Of a DNA stretch of 64,000 nt, positions 52,735 through 61,603 are shown piece after piece. The position numbers and the translations under genes are program-made. Position 1 is the first letter of the stretch, and each line of letters starts with the position of its first letter. This stretch comes from Burkholderia cenocepacia (lineage in GTDB: Bacteria > Pseudomonadota > Gammaproteobacteria > Burkholderiales > Burkholderiaceae): contig NZ_UAQZ01000017.1 in the NCBI RefSeq assembly GCF_900446215.1, forward strand, positions 310,001 to 374,000. Direction: 5' to 3'. A model generated the notes under the pieces. That model was not told where the DNA came from, did no database searches, and saw only the letters and a list, made by a program, of their open reading frames with translations.

Positions 52735-53979
52735 TCAGGCAAGCGCTTGGGTCGTGTCTGCCAGGGCTTCCGTATCCACTGCCCGGCCCTGGTTCATCCA
52801 CTTGCGCGCGAGTTTCAGCTCACGCGCGTTGTTCACGGCGATGACACCTCTCACATGTCCGTCGCCGACAAAAAACAGCGTCGCACGACGCGCGGCGAGA
52901 TCGCCGCGCACGACGAGCTGCGCATCGGCCGGCAGATCGCCCAGGATCTGCAGGTTCACGTCATACTGATCGGACCAGAACCACGGAATCTCCGCGTACG
53001 GTGCGCGCACGCCGAGCACGGCCTTCGCCGCCGCGATCGCCTGGTTCTGCGCGTTGGCCCACGATTCGAGCCGCACGCGCCGCTTCAGCCAGCCGTTGTG
53101 ATGGTTCGCGACGTCGCCGCACGCGAAGATCGCCGGGTCGCTCGTCGCGCCGTATTCGTCGACGACGATGCCGTCGTCGACCGCGAGCCCCGCGTCGCTC
53201 GCGAGCGATGCGTTGAGCGCGAGGCCGATGCCGGCCACCGCGAAATCGGCGTCGATCGTCGTACCGTCGGCGAGCGTCGCGCGCACCTTCGACGCGTCGT
53301 CCGGCCGCGGGTCGAGCGACGCGAGCGCGGCGCCCGTCCGCACGTCGACGCCGTTCGAACGATGCAGGTCGAGCAGGAAGTCGGACACGATCTGCGGCAC
53401 CGAGCGGCCACACAGGCGCGGCGCGCCTTCGACGACCACGGCTTCGACGCCGAGCTTGCGCGCGGTCGCCGCGACTTCGAGGCCGATCCAGCCACCGCCG
53501 ATCACGAGCACGCGCCGGCTCGCGCGCAGCTTCTCGCCGAGTGCGGCCGCTTCGTCGAGCGTGCGCAGGTAATGCAGGTTCGGCGTATTGACGAGCGCAT
53601 CGGGCAAGCGACGCGACGTACCGCCGGTCGCGATCACGAGCCGGTCGTATTCGATCTCGCGGCCGCTTTCGGTTTTCACCACGCGGCGTGCACGGTCGAT
53701 GGAGGCCGCACGTTCCGGCTGCCATGCTTCGACGTTCAGCGCGTCGAATTCGTCGGGACGCACGACGCGCACGGTTTCGATATCCGCGTCGCCGGCCAGC
53801 ACGGCCTTCGACAGCGGCGGGCGCTCGTACGGCAGATGCGGCTCGTCGGCGATCATCACGAGACGGCCTGCGTATCCTTCGGCGCGCAACGTCTTCAACA
53901 CCCAGCCGGCGGCCTGGCCGCCGCCGATCACGACGACCGTGGCCGGCGCGGCCGCTTCCCGCGCGTTCGTTTCGCTCAT
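52735..53979 (-). CDS. FAD/NAD(P) reductase of ferredoxin/rubredoxin reductase type
   Basis: 414 aa. FAD motif VVIGGGQAAGWVL (about 16-28), NAD(P) motif VLVIGGGWIGLEVA (about 146-159) and ATG/GD box SDPAIFACGDVA. This is the family of reductases (BphA4, PuR) that pass electrons through a [2Fe-2S] ferredoxin to Rieske oxygenases. The Rieske oxygenase gene is in the same operon, 9 kb upstream; a ferredoxin gene is not seen. It overlaps the extradiol dioxygenase gene by 4 bp (ATGA). Confidence 0.9.
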   Translation of the reverse strand: MSETNAREAAAPATVVVIGGGQAAGWVLKTLRAEGYAGRLVMIADEPHLPYERPPLSKAVLAGDADIETVRVVRPDEFDALNVEAWQPERAASIDRARRVVKTESGREIEYDRLVIATGGTSRRLPDALVNTPNLHYLRTLDEAAALGEKLRASRRVLVIGGGWIGLEVAATARKLGVEAVVVEGAPRLCGRSVPQIVSDFLLDLHRSNGVDVRTGAALASLDPRPDDASKVRATLADGTTIDADFAVAGIGLALNASLASDAGLAVDDGIVVDEYGATSDPAIFACGDVANHHNGWLKRRVRLESWANAQNQAIAAAKAVLGVRAPYAEIPWFWSDQYDVNLQILGDLPADAQLVVRGDLAARRATLFFVGDGHVRGVIAVNNARELKLARKWMNQGRAVDTEALADTTQALA

Positions 53980-54938
53980 GATTTGCGCTCCGTCATGAAC
54001 TTGCCTTCCGGCGCCTTCGCGTTCTTCTGCCGGCGCGTATTGCCGTCGAGGCCGCCGTCGACGGCCCATTCGGCGAACACGGTCGGGCCCGGCTCGAATT
54101 CGCGCGGCTGCCATTCGGGCGTGAGCACGTCTTCGTCCGCGTAATACTCGATCAGGCCGCCGGCCGGGTTCTGGAAGTACCAGAAGTACGCGGATGACAC
54201 CGGATGACGCCCCGGGCCGAGCTGCGTTTCCCAGCCGCAGCGGTCGATGTGCATGCCGCCGCCGAACACTTCGTGGATGTCGCGCACGGTGAACGCGACG
54301 TGGTTCAGGCCGCGTTTTCCGTTCGGCAGCGCGAGCAGGAACAGGTCGTGATGGCCGCCGTGCGGCGCGCAGCGCATGAATGCGCCGCGGCCCGGATAAC
54401 GATCCGACGTCTCGAAGCCGAGCAGTTCGTGATAGAACTTTTCCTGCGCGTCGAGGCAGTTCGTGAAGAACACGACGTGCCCGACCTCGACCGGCTCCGC
54501 GCGCGCATAGACCGGGCTCGGCTGGTCGACGCGCAGCGTCTGGCCCCACACGTTCGACGGCGAGCCCGCGATGTCGAGTGCGCGCTTGCGCGTGACTTCG
54601 ACGCGAATCGCCATCCCGTTCGGATCGATGCAGCCGACCGCATCGTCCTGTGCGTAATAGCCGGGCTGGCCGGCGAGCTTCGTGCGCAGCGCGTCGAGTT
54701 CGGCCTGCGTCGCGACGCCCCACGTGACTTCACGCAGCGTCGGACCGGCCTCGAACGCCGGCGGCAGCGCCGGATCGTCGGCCTTGACGGCCAGCACGGT
54801 GCAGCCGTTCAGCGTTTCGAAGCGGGCGCGCGTGTCGTCGTGCGCGACTTCCTTCATCCCCCAGTCGGCGAAAAAGCGCCGGCAGGTGGCGAGGTCGTCG
54901 ACACCGTACGTGATCTGCTCGATTCCCAAGATGCTCAT
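53976..54938 (-). CDS. VOC-fold extradiol-type dioxygenase (meta cleavage)
   Basis: 320 aa, two VOC modules as in BphC/catechol 2,3-dioxygenases. The iron ligands line up as H154 (GHVVFF), H213 (NHVAF) and E264 (LIEYY). The class I extradiol signature is met around H245-Y254-N257-P258-G260-E264 except for Trp at 253; a second His, H196 or H197, fits the acid-base position. It would open a catechol-like ring next to its hydroxyls. It sits 18 bp after the ALDH gene and overlaps the reductase gene. Confidence 0.9.
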   Translation of the reverse strand: MSILGIEQITYGVDDLATCRRFFADWGMKEVAHDDTRARFETLNGCTVLAVKADDPALPPAFEAGPTLREVTWGVATQAELDALRTKLAGQPGYYAQDDAVGCIDPNGMAIRVEVTRKRALDIAGSPSNVWGQTLRVDQPSPVYARAEPVEVGHVVFFTNCLDAQEKFYHELLGFETSDRYPGRGAFMRCAPHGGHHDLFLLALPNGKRGLNHVAFTVRDIHEVFGGGMHIDRCGWETQLGPGRHPVSSAYFWYFQNPAGGLIEYYADEDVLTPEWQPREFEPGPTVFAEWAVDGGLDGNTRRQKNAKAPEGKFMTERKS

Positions 54939-54956
54939 TGCGTCATTCCCCTTCGC

Positions 54957-56447
54957 TCAGTTCGCCCACGGCAGCGGCGCGTCGTTCAAGCCCCAGTAGA
55001 GGCTCTTCTGCTGCATGTATTCGCGGATGCCGAGACGTCCCTTCTCGCGCCCCATCCCGCTCTCCTTCCAGCCCGAGAACGGCGTGGAGATCGAGAACAG
55101 CTTGTACGTGTTGATCCAGACGGTGCCCGTCTCGAGTGCCCGCGCGATGCGCCATGCGCGCTTGTAGTCGCGCGTCCAGATGCCGGCCGCGAGGCCGAAC
55201 ACGCTGTCGTTCGCCTGCGCGATCAGCGATGCTTCGTCGTCGAACGGCATCGCGACCAGCACCGGCCCGAAGATTTCCTCCTGGCAAATGCGCGCGCTGT
55301 TCGGCAAGCCTTCGAGAATCGTCGGCTGATAGAAGAAGCCGTTCTCGCGCCCGTCGCCCGCCGGCCGCTCGCCGCCGCACAGCAGGCGGCCGCCTTCTTC
55401 CAGCCCGAGCGCGACGTAGCGTTCGACCGACTCGCGATGCTTCGCGGTGATCAGCGGGCCCATCTGCGTGTCGGGCCGCGTCGGGTCGCCCACGCGCAGC
55501 TTGCGGGCGCCCGCCACCAGGCGCTGCATGAATGCGTCGTACACCGCGCGCTGCACGAACAGCCGCGAACCGGCGATGCAGGCTTCGCCCGACGAGCTGA
55601 AGATGCCGTACAGCACGCCGTTGACCGCGTGATCGAGATCGGCGTCGTCGCACACGATCGTCGGCGACTTGCCGCCGAGTTCGAGCGACACCGGCATCAG
55701 CTTCTCGGCCGCGATGCGCGCGATACCGCGGCCAACCTCGGTGCCGCCGGTAAACGACACCTTCTTCACCAGCGGATGACGCACGAGCACGTCGCCGATC
55801 ACCGAGCCCTTGCCCGGCAGCACGCTCAGCACGCCCTTCGGCACGCCGGCTTCCTCGCAGATGCGCGCCAGCGCGAGCGATACGAGCGGCGTGACCTCGG
55901 CCGGCTTGAGCACCACCGCGTTGCCGCCGGCCAGCGCGGGGGCGAGTTTCTGCGCGTCGGACGCGATCGGCGAATTCCACGGCGTGATCGCGGCGATCAC
56001 GCCGATCGGCTCGTACACGCTCATCGTCAGGTAGTCGCCGCGCGACGGCGTCAGTTCTTCATCGAGCGTCTCGAGGCAGGCCGCGAAGTAGCGGAACGTG
56101 TTCGCGGCGCTGGCCACCAGCACGCGCGTCTCGCCGATCGGCTTGCCGTTGTCGCGGCGCTGCAGGTTCGCGAGCGCTTCGTGGCGCTGCATGATCAGGT
56201 CGGCGATGCGGTACAGCACCTGCGCGCGCAGGTGCGGCTTCAGCCCGGCCCAGTCGGCGCGGCGCCATGCGGCGTCGGCCGCCACGACGGCGTCGGCCGC
56301 GTCTTCCGCGTTCGCCGTCGACACTTCCATGTTCACCGACTGGTCGGCCGGATAGATGCTCGTGTAAGGCGCGCCACGGCCGCGCCGCCACTCGCCGCCG
56401 ATCAGGATGTTGCCGTCGGGTACGAGGCGCGTATCGAAAGGAGTCAT
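54957..56447 (-). CDS. aldehyde dehydrogenase (ALDH superfamily)
   Basis: 496 aa. General base E256 (LELGGKSP) and nucleophile C290 (SSGEACIAGSR), with the NAD fold region WNSP and FTGGTEVG. Similar to hydroxymuconic-semialdehyde and betaine-aldehyde types. After extradiol cleavage its likely role is oxidation of the semialdehyde to an acid (inference). The ATG at 56447 is preferred to 56477. 72 bp from the AspDH-like gene stop. Confidence 0.92.
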   Translation of the reverse strand: MTPFDTRLVPDGNILIGGEWRRGRGAPYTSIYPADQSVNMEVSTANAEDAADAVVAADAAWRRADWAGLKPHLRAQVLYRIADLIMQRHEALANLQRRDNGKPIGETRVLVASAANTFRYFAACLETLDEELTPSRGDYLTMSVYEPIGVIAAITPWNSPIASDAQKLAPALAGGNAVVLKPAEVTPLVSLALARICEEAGVPKGVLSVLPGKGSVIGDVLVRHPLVKKVSFTGGTEVGRGIARIAAEKLMPVSLELGGKSPTIVCDDADLDHAVNGVLYGIFSSSGEACIAGSRLFVQRAVYDAFMQRLVAGARKLRVGDPTRPDTQMGPLITAKHRESVERYVALGLEEGGRLLCGGERPAGDGRENGFFYQPTILEGLPNSARICQEEIFGPVLVAMPFDDEASLIAQANDSVFGLAAGIWTRDYKRAWRIARALETGTVWINTYKLFSISTPFSGWKESGMGREKGRLGIREYMQQKSLYWGLNDAPLPWAN

Positions 56448-56519
56448 GTCACAAGTCCCACAAATCTGTCTCTGCACGTCCGCCCTCGCCGTGGCGCGGG
56501 CGGACGCTCGATGGTCCGG

Positions 56520-57347
56520 TCAGATCACGCAGCGGGCCGCGCGGTTGCGCAGCGCGCGAATCGCGCTGTACGCGGTCAGCGCGGACGTCTTCGGGTTGTC
56601 GGGCAGCGGCTTGCCGCTCATTTCCAGCGACATCTCGCCGAACGCGCCGCGTGCGGTGATGCGATGCACGTTGCGCGCCACCGCCGGATCGGCGATCAGG
56701 CGCACGTGCGTCGCGTCGAGACCGAGGCCCGCGAGCGCGACCGTCGCCGCGACGTTCGCGTTCTTCGGATACAGCCGCGCGGCGTCGCGTGCAGTGCCTT
56801 CGAAGATCACCTTTTCCCCGGTCATCGCGCGCAGGTCGCACAATTCCTCGGCCGGCGTGCCGAGCCAGCCGAGCGGCGGCTTGCGGCCGACGTACAGCAC
56901 TTCGTCGAGGCCGCCCTGCTTCGCGGACGCCAGCGCGTCGATGCCGCCGATCGCACCCGACAGCAGCGTCACCGTCGTGCCGCCTTCGTCGGCGGCCTGC
57001 GACAGCACGTCGAGCAGCGCGAGATCGGACAGCGCGCCGATCGATGCGACCGCGCAGTCGGTGCCGGCCTTCAGCAGCGGCACGACGTGATCGACGAGCG
57101 CGCTGTGGCCCGCGCATTCGAGCGCGAACTCGGGGCGGCGGGCCAGCGCGTCGACCGACGACACGACCTCCACCGCGTCGCCGAGCTCGCCCTGCACCGC
57201 CGCGCGCTGGTGTGCCGGCACGATCACGTGCGCGACGCGCAGCGACGCATCGTGCTCGACCGCGTGGTACACGGCCGCGCCGATCGCGCCGAAGCCGATC
57301 ATCGCGACGTCGACGGGCGCGTGCGCGCGCTTCTGGTCGTCATGCAT
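56520..57347 (-). CDS. L-aspartate dehydrogenase-like (NadX family)
   Basis: 275 aa. NAD(P) Rossmann motif GFGAIG (18-23), ECAGHSAL, LLSGAIGGIDAL and the conserved C-terminal YPKNANVAATVALAGLG that contributes the active-site His region in this family. Known members make iminoaspartate from aspartate for NAD synthesis, or reverse that reaction. In an aromatic operon it may instead act on a related oxo or imino acid made by the neighbouring pathway. Overlaps the ThDP enzyme gene by 8 bp. Confidence 0.88.
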   Translation of the reverse strand: MHDDQKRAHAPVDVAMIGFGAIGAAVYHAVEHDASLRVAHVIVPAHQRAAVQGELGDAVEVVSSVDALARRPEFALECAGHSALVDHVVPLLKAGTDCAVASIGALSDLALLDVLSQAADEGGTTVTLLSGAIGGIDALASAKQGGLDEVLYVGRKPPLGWLGTPAEELCDLRAMTGEKVIFEGTARDAARLYPKNANVAATVALAGLGLDATHVRLIADPAVARNVHRITARGAFGEMSLEMSGKPLPDNPKTSALTAYSAIRALRNRAARCVI

Positions 57348-59007
57348 ACTGGCGCTCCGTCGGCGCTTCCTTCTTCACCGGCGGCCCCGCGAAGTTCGAC
57401 GCGAACGAACCGACCGACAGCATGTCGACCTCGACCATCACCGGCCCTTCCTTCGCCATCCCTTCTCGCACGATCGCTTCGGCCTGGTCGAGCGACGTGA
57501 TCCGGTAGTGCGTGAGGCCGAAGCTCGCGCAGAACTGCGCGAAATCGGGCTGGTGCAGCTGCACGAAGCAACGGCGGCCGCCGTAGTGCGCGTCCTGGAT
57601 GTTGCGGATCACGCCGTAGCACTGGTCGTTCATCAGCACGATCATCACGTTCGCGTTTTCCTGCACGGCCGTCACGAGCTCGCCGACGTTGACCATCAGG
57701 CCGCCGTCGCCGACGAGGCAGACCGTCTTCGCCGCCGTGCCCGCGAGCGCCGCGCCGATGCCCATCTGGATACCCTGGCCGATGCCGCCGCCGAGCGCAT
57801 GCACGCCCGAGCGCGGCTCGAAGATCTTCAGCAGGCGGTTGCCCCACGTGCTGTTCGAGATCGTCACGTCGCGCACCCAGTTGTAGTCGCGGCCCACCAC
57901 GCCCTGCAGCGTGTCGACGAGCTTCTTGTACGGCCCGAGGCCCTTCGACACGTCGGCCACCGCTTCCTCGCGGGCCGCCGCGAGATCGGCCGCGAACCGC
58001 GGATCGACCGACAGGCGGCCTTCGAGGCGATCGGCCAGTTCGGCCAGCACGCGCTTCGAATCGCCGTGCACGAACAGCGCGTTGCGATAGCCGCGGTTGT
58101 CGGCGAGCGCATCGGCATCGACGCGGAACAGCGGCTGCGGCAGCGCGAGCTTGTACTTCAGCGTTTCGTTGCCGCGCAGGCGCGAGCCGACCACGACGAG
58201 CGCGTCGCAGGTCTTGTAGAACGCCTCGACGGACGCATGCACGTTGAACGCGCCGAGCGTCGCCGGATGATCTTCCGGCAGCACGCCGCGGCCCTGCACG
58301 CTCGTCACGACGCCGAAGCCGAGCTTCACGAGGCGTTCGACTTCCTCGCGTGCATGGCGTGCCCCGCCGCCGAGCCACAGCAGCGGGCGGCGCTTGGCCG
58401 CGAGCGCGTCGGCGAGCTTCGCGACGCGGGCGGTGTCGTGCTCGCGCACCGCGACGTGGGCGGGCGCGAGGTCTTCCGGCCATTCTATTTCGGCCGCCTG
58501 GATGTCGATCGGAATCTCGACCGACACGGGGCCCGTCGGCGCGGTCTGCGCGATGCGCACGGCTTCGCGGATCGTCGGCAGCACGGTTTCGACGGTGCGC
58601 ACGCGGAACGCGGCCTTCGAGATCGAGTCGAGCATCGACAACTGGTCGGGCGCTTCGTGGATGTACGCGAGATCCTGGTCGAGATACGGTGTCTCGATCT
58701 GCCCGGTCACGTGCAGCAGCGCGGTGCCGGCCGTCAGCGCCTCGACCATCGCGCCGGCCGCGTTGCCGGCCGCCGTGCCCGTGCTCGTGAATGCGACGCC
58801 GAGGCCGCCCGACACGCGGGCCAGCCCGTCGGCCATGTTCAGCGCACCCGCTTCGCCGCGCGCACCGACATACCGGATGTTGCCGCGCGAATTGATCGCG
58901 TCGAGGATCGGCATGTTGTGGATCGAGATGACACCGAATGCGGTTTTCACGCCGCACTGCTCGAGAAAGGCGGCAATCAGCTCGCCAACCGTGGTTTTTT
59001 TAGACAT
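57340..59007 (-). CDS. thiamine-diphosphate-dependent enzyme (acetolactate synthase/benzoylformate decarboxylase-like)
   Basis: 555 aa, the three-domain POX-type fold: PYR domain with catalytic E52 (ARGEAGALNMADG), middle domain, and PP domain with GDGGLMVNVGEL about residue 430 and the Mg/ThDP NDQCYG. It decarboxylates 2-oxo acids; carboligation is also possible. The ATG at 59007 is chosen because GGAGG is too near a TTG at 59016. Overlaps the upstream SDR gene by 8 bp and the AspDH-like gene by 8 bp: tight translational coupling of the trio. Confidence 0.9.
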   Translation of the reverse strand: MSKKTTVGELIAAFLEQCGVKTAFGVISIHNMPILDAINSRGNIRYVGARGEAGALNMADGLARVSGGLGVAFTSTGTAAGNAAGAMVEALTAGTALLHVTGQIETPYLDQDLAYIHEAPDQLSMLDSISKAAFRVRTVETVLPTIREAVRIAQTAPTGPVSVEIPIDIQAAEIEWPEDLAPAHVAVREHDTARVAKLADALAAKRRPLLWLGGGARHAREEVERLVKLGFGVVTSVQGRGVLPEDHPATLGAFNVHASVEAFYKTCDALVVVGSRLRGNETLKYKLALPQPLFRVDADALADNRGYRNALFVHGDSKRVLAELADRLEGRLSVDPRFAADLAAAREEAVADVSKGLGPYKKLVDTLQGVVGRDYNWVRDVTISNSTWGNRLLKIFEPRSGVHALGGGIGQGIQMGIGAALAGTAAKTVCLVGDGGLMVNVGELVTAVQENANVMIVLMNDQCYGVIRNIQDAHYGGRRCFVQLHQPDFAQFCASFGLTHYRITSLDQAEAIVREGMAKEGPVMVEVDMLSVGSFASNFAGPPVKKEAPTERQYA

Positions 59008-59797
59008 GGCGTGCAAAGCCTCCAGAAACGTCGATATGGCTGCCCGTCGTGTAGGACGACAGATGCGTTGCGAGATAAAAAAGTGCCCAGGCCGCCTCGT
59101 CAGGCTTGCCGAAGCGATTCAGCGGAATGTTCTTCTTGCGGGCGAGCGCGCCCGTCCAGTCCTCCCAGCTTTCGCCGGGCTGCGCCTGCGTGTCGTAGCG
59201 GCGGCGCCACTGCCCCGACTCGACGATGCCGATCAGGATCGAGTTCACGCGGATGCGCTGCGGCGCCAGTTCGGTCGCGAGCGACTTCACGAGACTCAGC
59301 ACGCCGGCACGCGCCGACGACGTCGCGACCATGTGCGGCTCCGGCTGCAGCGCGAGCAGCGAGTTCACGCAGGTGATCGTCGGCGCAGCCGCATCGCGCA
59401 GCAGCGGCAGGAATGCGCGCGTCGGGCGGATGATGCTGAAGTACTTCAGTTCGAGTTCTTCGCGCCAGGCGTCGTCGGTCGTGTCGGCAAAGGTCGAGAC
59501 GCGGCCCTGGCCGGCGTTGTTGACCAGCATGTCGGCGCAGCCGAAACGCGCGGATACCGCTTGCGCGAACGCGGTCACGTCGGCTTCGTCGAGCACGTTG
59601 CAGCGCGTGGCCAGCAGTCGTGCATCCGCGTACTTGCCGCGCAGCATCGCCTCGGCGCGTGCGAGGCGTTCGTCGTCGCGGCCGCAGATCGCGACCGACG
59701 CGCCTGCCTGCAGAAACCGTTCGGCTGTCGCGAGTCCGATGCCGGACGAACCGCCCGTCACCACCGCCACTTGCCCGCTCAGATCGATCTGGATCAT
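59000..59797 (-). CDS. SDR-fold protein with altered active site
   Basis: 265 aa. Cofactor motif TGGSSGIG (14-21), NNAG (93-96) and catalytic Ser S146 are intact, but the Y-x3-K pair is replaced by T159-x3-R163 (ATSSARAG) at the same spacing, so classical proton transfer is unlikely. The substitution may define a subfamily with other chemistry. Overlaps IclR by 4 bp and the ThDP gene by 8 bp. Confidence 0.88.
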   Translation of the reverse strand: MIQIDLSGQVAVVTGGSSGIGLATAERFLQAGASVAICGRDDERLARAEAMLRGKYADARLLATRCNVLDEADVTAFAQAVSARFGCADMLVNNAGQGRVSTFADTTDDAWREELELKYFSIIRPTRAFLPLLRDAAAPTITCVNSLLALQPEPHMVATSSARAGVLSLVKSLATELAPQRIRVNSILIGIVESGQWRRRYDTQAQPGESWEDWTGALARKKNIPLNRFGKPDEAAWALFYLATHLSSYTTGSHIDVSGGFARHV

Positions 59798-60651
59798 CGG
59801 AGTCCTAAAGCTTCGAGAAACGTGTGCTCGTCATCCGAGCGGTAATTCAGCCGCCGCGACAGTTCCGCCGCCGCGCGCTGCACCTTGTCGATCAGCCCGT
59901 CCGCGATCAGCGCCGCGTCGATCTCCGGACGCGGCACCGTCACCGTGATGCAAGCGACGATCTTCTGCGTCTCGTTGCGCACCGGCGCCGTGACGACCGA
60001 GATCCCGCGCTCGAACGACGAATTGCTGACGCCGTAGCCGCGCAGCGCATCCTCGCGGATCACTTCGTACAGCGCGTCGACCGTTTCCGGCGTCGCGCTC
60101 GTCATCCGGTTCAGCACGCCTTCCGGATACAGCGCATGCAGTTCCTTCAGCGACAGGTCGCCCATCAGCACGTGGCCGTGCGTCGTCGCATGCGCGGGCA
60201 GCCGGGTGCCGACGTTCACGCGGATCGAACTGAACACCGGCGACTGGCTCTGCGCCTTCGCGACGAACACCACGTCGCGGCCGTCGCGGATCACGATGTG
60301 CGTCGTGAAGCCGGTCGCATCGCGCAGGCTTTCGATCACCGGCAGGCCGAGATCGGTCAGCTCCAGCGAGCTCAGGTATTCGAAGCCGAGCCGCAGCACC
60401 GCGATGCCGAGCTTGTAGTTGCGATCCTTGTCCGCGCGTTCGAGAAAGCCGAGCGATTCGAGCGTCTGCAGCAGACGGAACACCGTCGTGCGCGGAATGC
60501 CGAGCCGCTTCGACAGTTCGGGCGCGCCGAGCACGGGCTCGCGCGGCGAGAATTCGGCGAGAATCCGCAACCCGCGTTCGAGGCCCGGCACCACGTAGCT
60601 GGCTTCGGCCTTCGCGTTTTCGGATTCGTTTTGTTGCAGCGGTTCGCTCAT
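59794..60651 (-). CDS. IclR-family transcriptional regulator
   Basis: 285 aa. N-terminal winged HTH (GLRILAEFSPREPVLGAPELSKRLGIPRTTVFRLLQTLESLGFL, about 26-69) and the effector-binding IclR domain (TTHGHVLMGDL, then GYGVSNSSFERGISVVTAPV). Often activates or represses aromatic degradation with the substrate as effector (PcaU, PobR types). It sits in the middle of the operon it presumably controls and overlaps the next gene by 4 bp (ATGA). Confidence 0.93.
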   Translation of the reverse strand: MSEPLQQNESENAKAEASYVVPGLERGLRILAEFSPREPVLGAPELSKRLGIPRTTVFRLLQTLESLGFLERADKDRNYKLGIAVLRLGFEYLSSLELTDLGLPVIESLRDATGFTTHIVIRDGRDVVFVAKAQSQSPVFSSIRVNVGTRLPAHATTHGHVLMGDLSLKELHALYPEGVLNRMTSATPETVDALYEVIREDALRGYGVSNSSFERGISVVTAPVRNETQKIVACITVTVPRPEIDAALIADGLIDKVQRAAAELSRRLNYRSDDEHTFLEALGLR

Positions 60652-60688
60652 TTATGCCTCCCGCGAACCAAGGTGAGCGTGGGGGACT

Positions 60689-61585
60689 TCATGCCAGCCC
60701 CCACTGCGTATCGCACTGCCGGCAGAACGAGTCGATCAGCGCGGAATACGCGGCCGGCGCTTCCACATAGCCGGCGTGCCCTGCCTGCGGAATCACCTGC
60801 AGCCCGACGTGCGCGGCCGCGGCGATCCGCTCGCACGCGGCGGGTGGCGTGATCGCGTCGTTCGCGCCGACGGCCACGGCCGTGCGGCCCCGGAAGCCGG
60901 CGAGATCGGCCGCGAGATCGGCGTTCGCGAGCAGATGCGTGGCCTGCGCATAGCCGGCCGGCACGATGCGCGCCATGTTCCAGCGCACCCATGCCTTTGC
61001 CTCCTCGTTCGCGAAACCGGACAGCATGTTGCCGCTGCGCTGCTCGGCGAGCCCGGCCGGGCCGAGTTCCGCGAGCATCGCGAGCCGTGCGTCGCGGCGC
61101 GCTTCGCGGGTCTCGGCCGGTGCGCTGCCGTAGCCGCCCGCGGGCGACACCAGCAGCAGGCCGGCGATTTGCGCGGGCGTCACGCGGGCGAGACCGCCCG
61201 CGATGATCGCGCCGAGCGAATGGCCGACCAGGACGCAGCGTTCGATGCCGAGTGCCTCGAGCCACGCGTTCAGCGCTGCCGCGTAATCGGCGGCGGCCGG
61301 CGACGCGCCGTGCACGGGCGTCGACACGCCGTAACCGGGCGCATCCCACGCGAGCACGCGCCGCGATGCGCCCAGCGTGTCGAGCTGGCGGACCCACGAC
61401 GCGGCGCCCGAGCCGATCCCGTGCAGCAGCACGACGGGCAGCGCGCGGCCCGCATGCTGCGCGCCGGCCTCGCGATAACCGATCGTGCCCGCCGCGCCGG
61501 CCGCGCAACGCTGCTCGGGAAACTGCCCGAGCAGCGCGGCGAACGCCGCGGTGCGGTCGCGTTCACGTTTGTCGATGACACTCAT
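60689..61585 (-). CDS. alpha/beta hydrolase (C-C hydrolase or esterase type)
   Basis: 298 aa. Oxyanion motif HGIG (55-58), Ser nucleophile S123 in GHSLG, late catalytic His in AGHAGYVE. The sequence resembles MhpC/BphD-like meta-cleavage hydrolases in layout, though esterase or 3-oxoadipate enol-lactonase roles cannot be excluded. It lies 37 bp before the IclR gene and 18 bp after the cupin gene. Confidence 0.88.
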   Translation of the reverse strand: MSVIDKRERDRTAAFAALLGQFPEQRCAAGAAGTIGYREAGAQHAGRALPVVLLHGIGSGAASWVRQLDTLGASRRVLAWDAPGYGVSTPVHGASPAAADYAAALNAWLEALGIERCVLVGHSLGAIIAGGLARVTPAQIAGLLLVSPAGGYGSAPAETREARRDARLAMLAELGPAGLAEQRSGNMLSGFANEEAKAWVRWNMARIVPAGYAQATHLLANADLAADLAGFRGRTAVAVGANDAITPPAACERIAAAAHVGLQVIPQAGHAGYVEAPAAYSALIDSFCRQCDTQWGLA

Positions 61586-61603
61586 TGCTTCACCCGCTCC
61601 GTC

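Noticed and set aside
54204..57500. 1098-codon plus-strand frame across the VOC, ALDH and AspDH genes
   Set aside because: Crosses three recognised genes on the other strand; composition typical of an antisense shadow.
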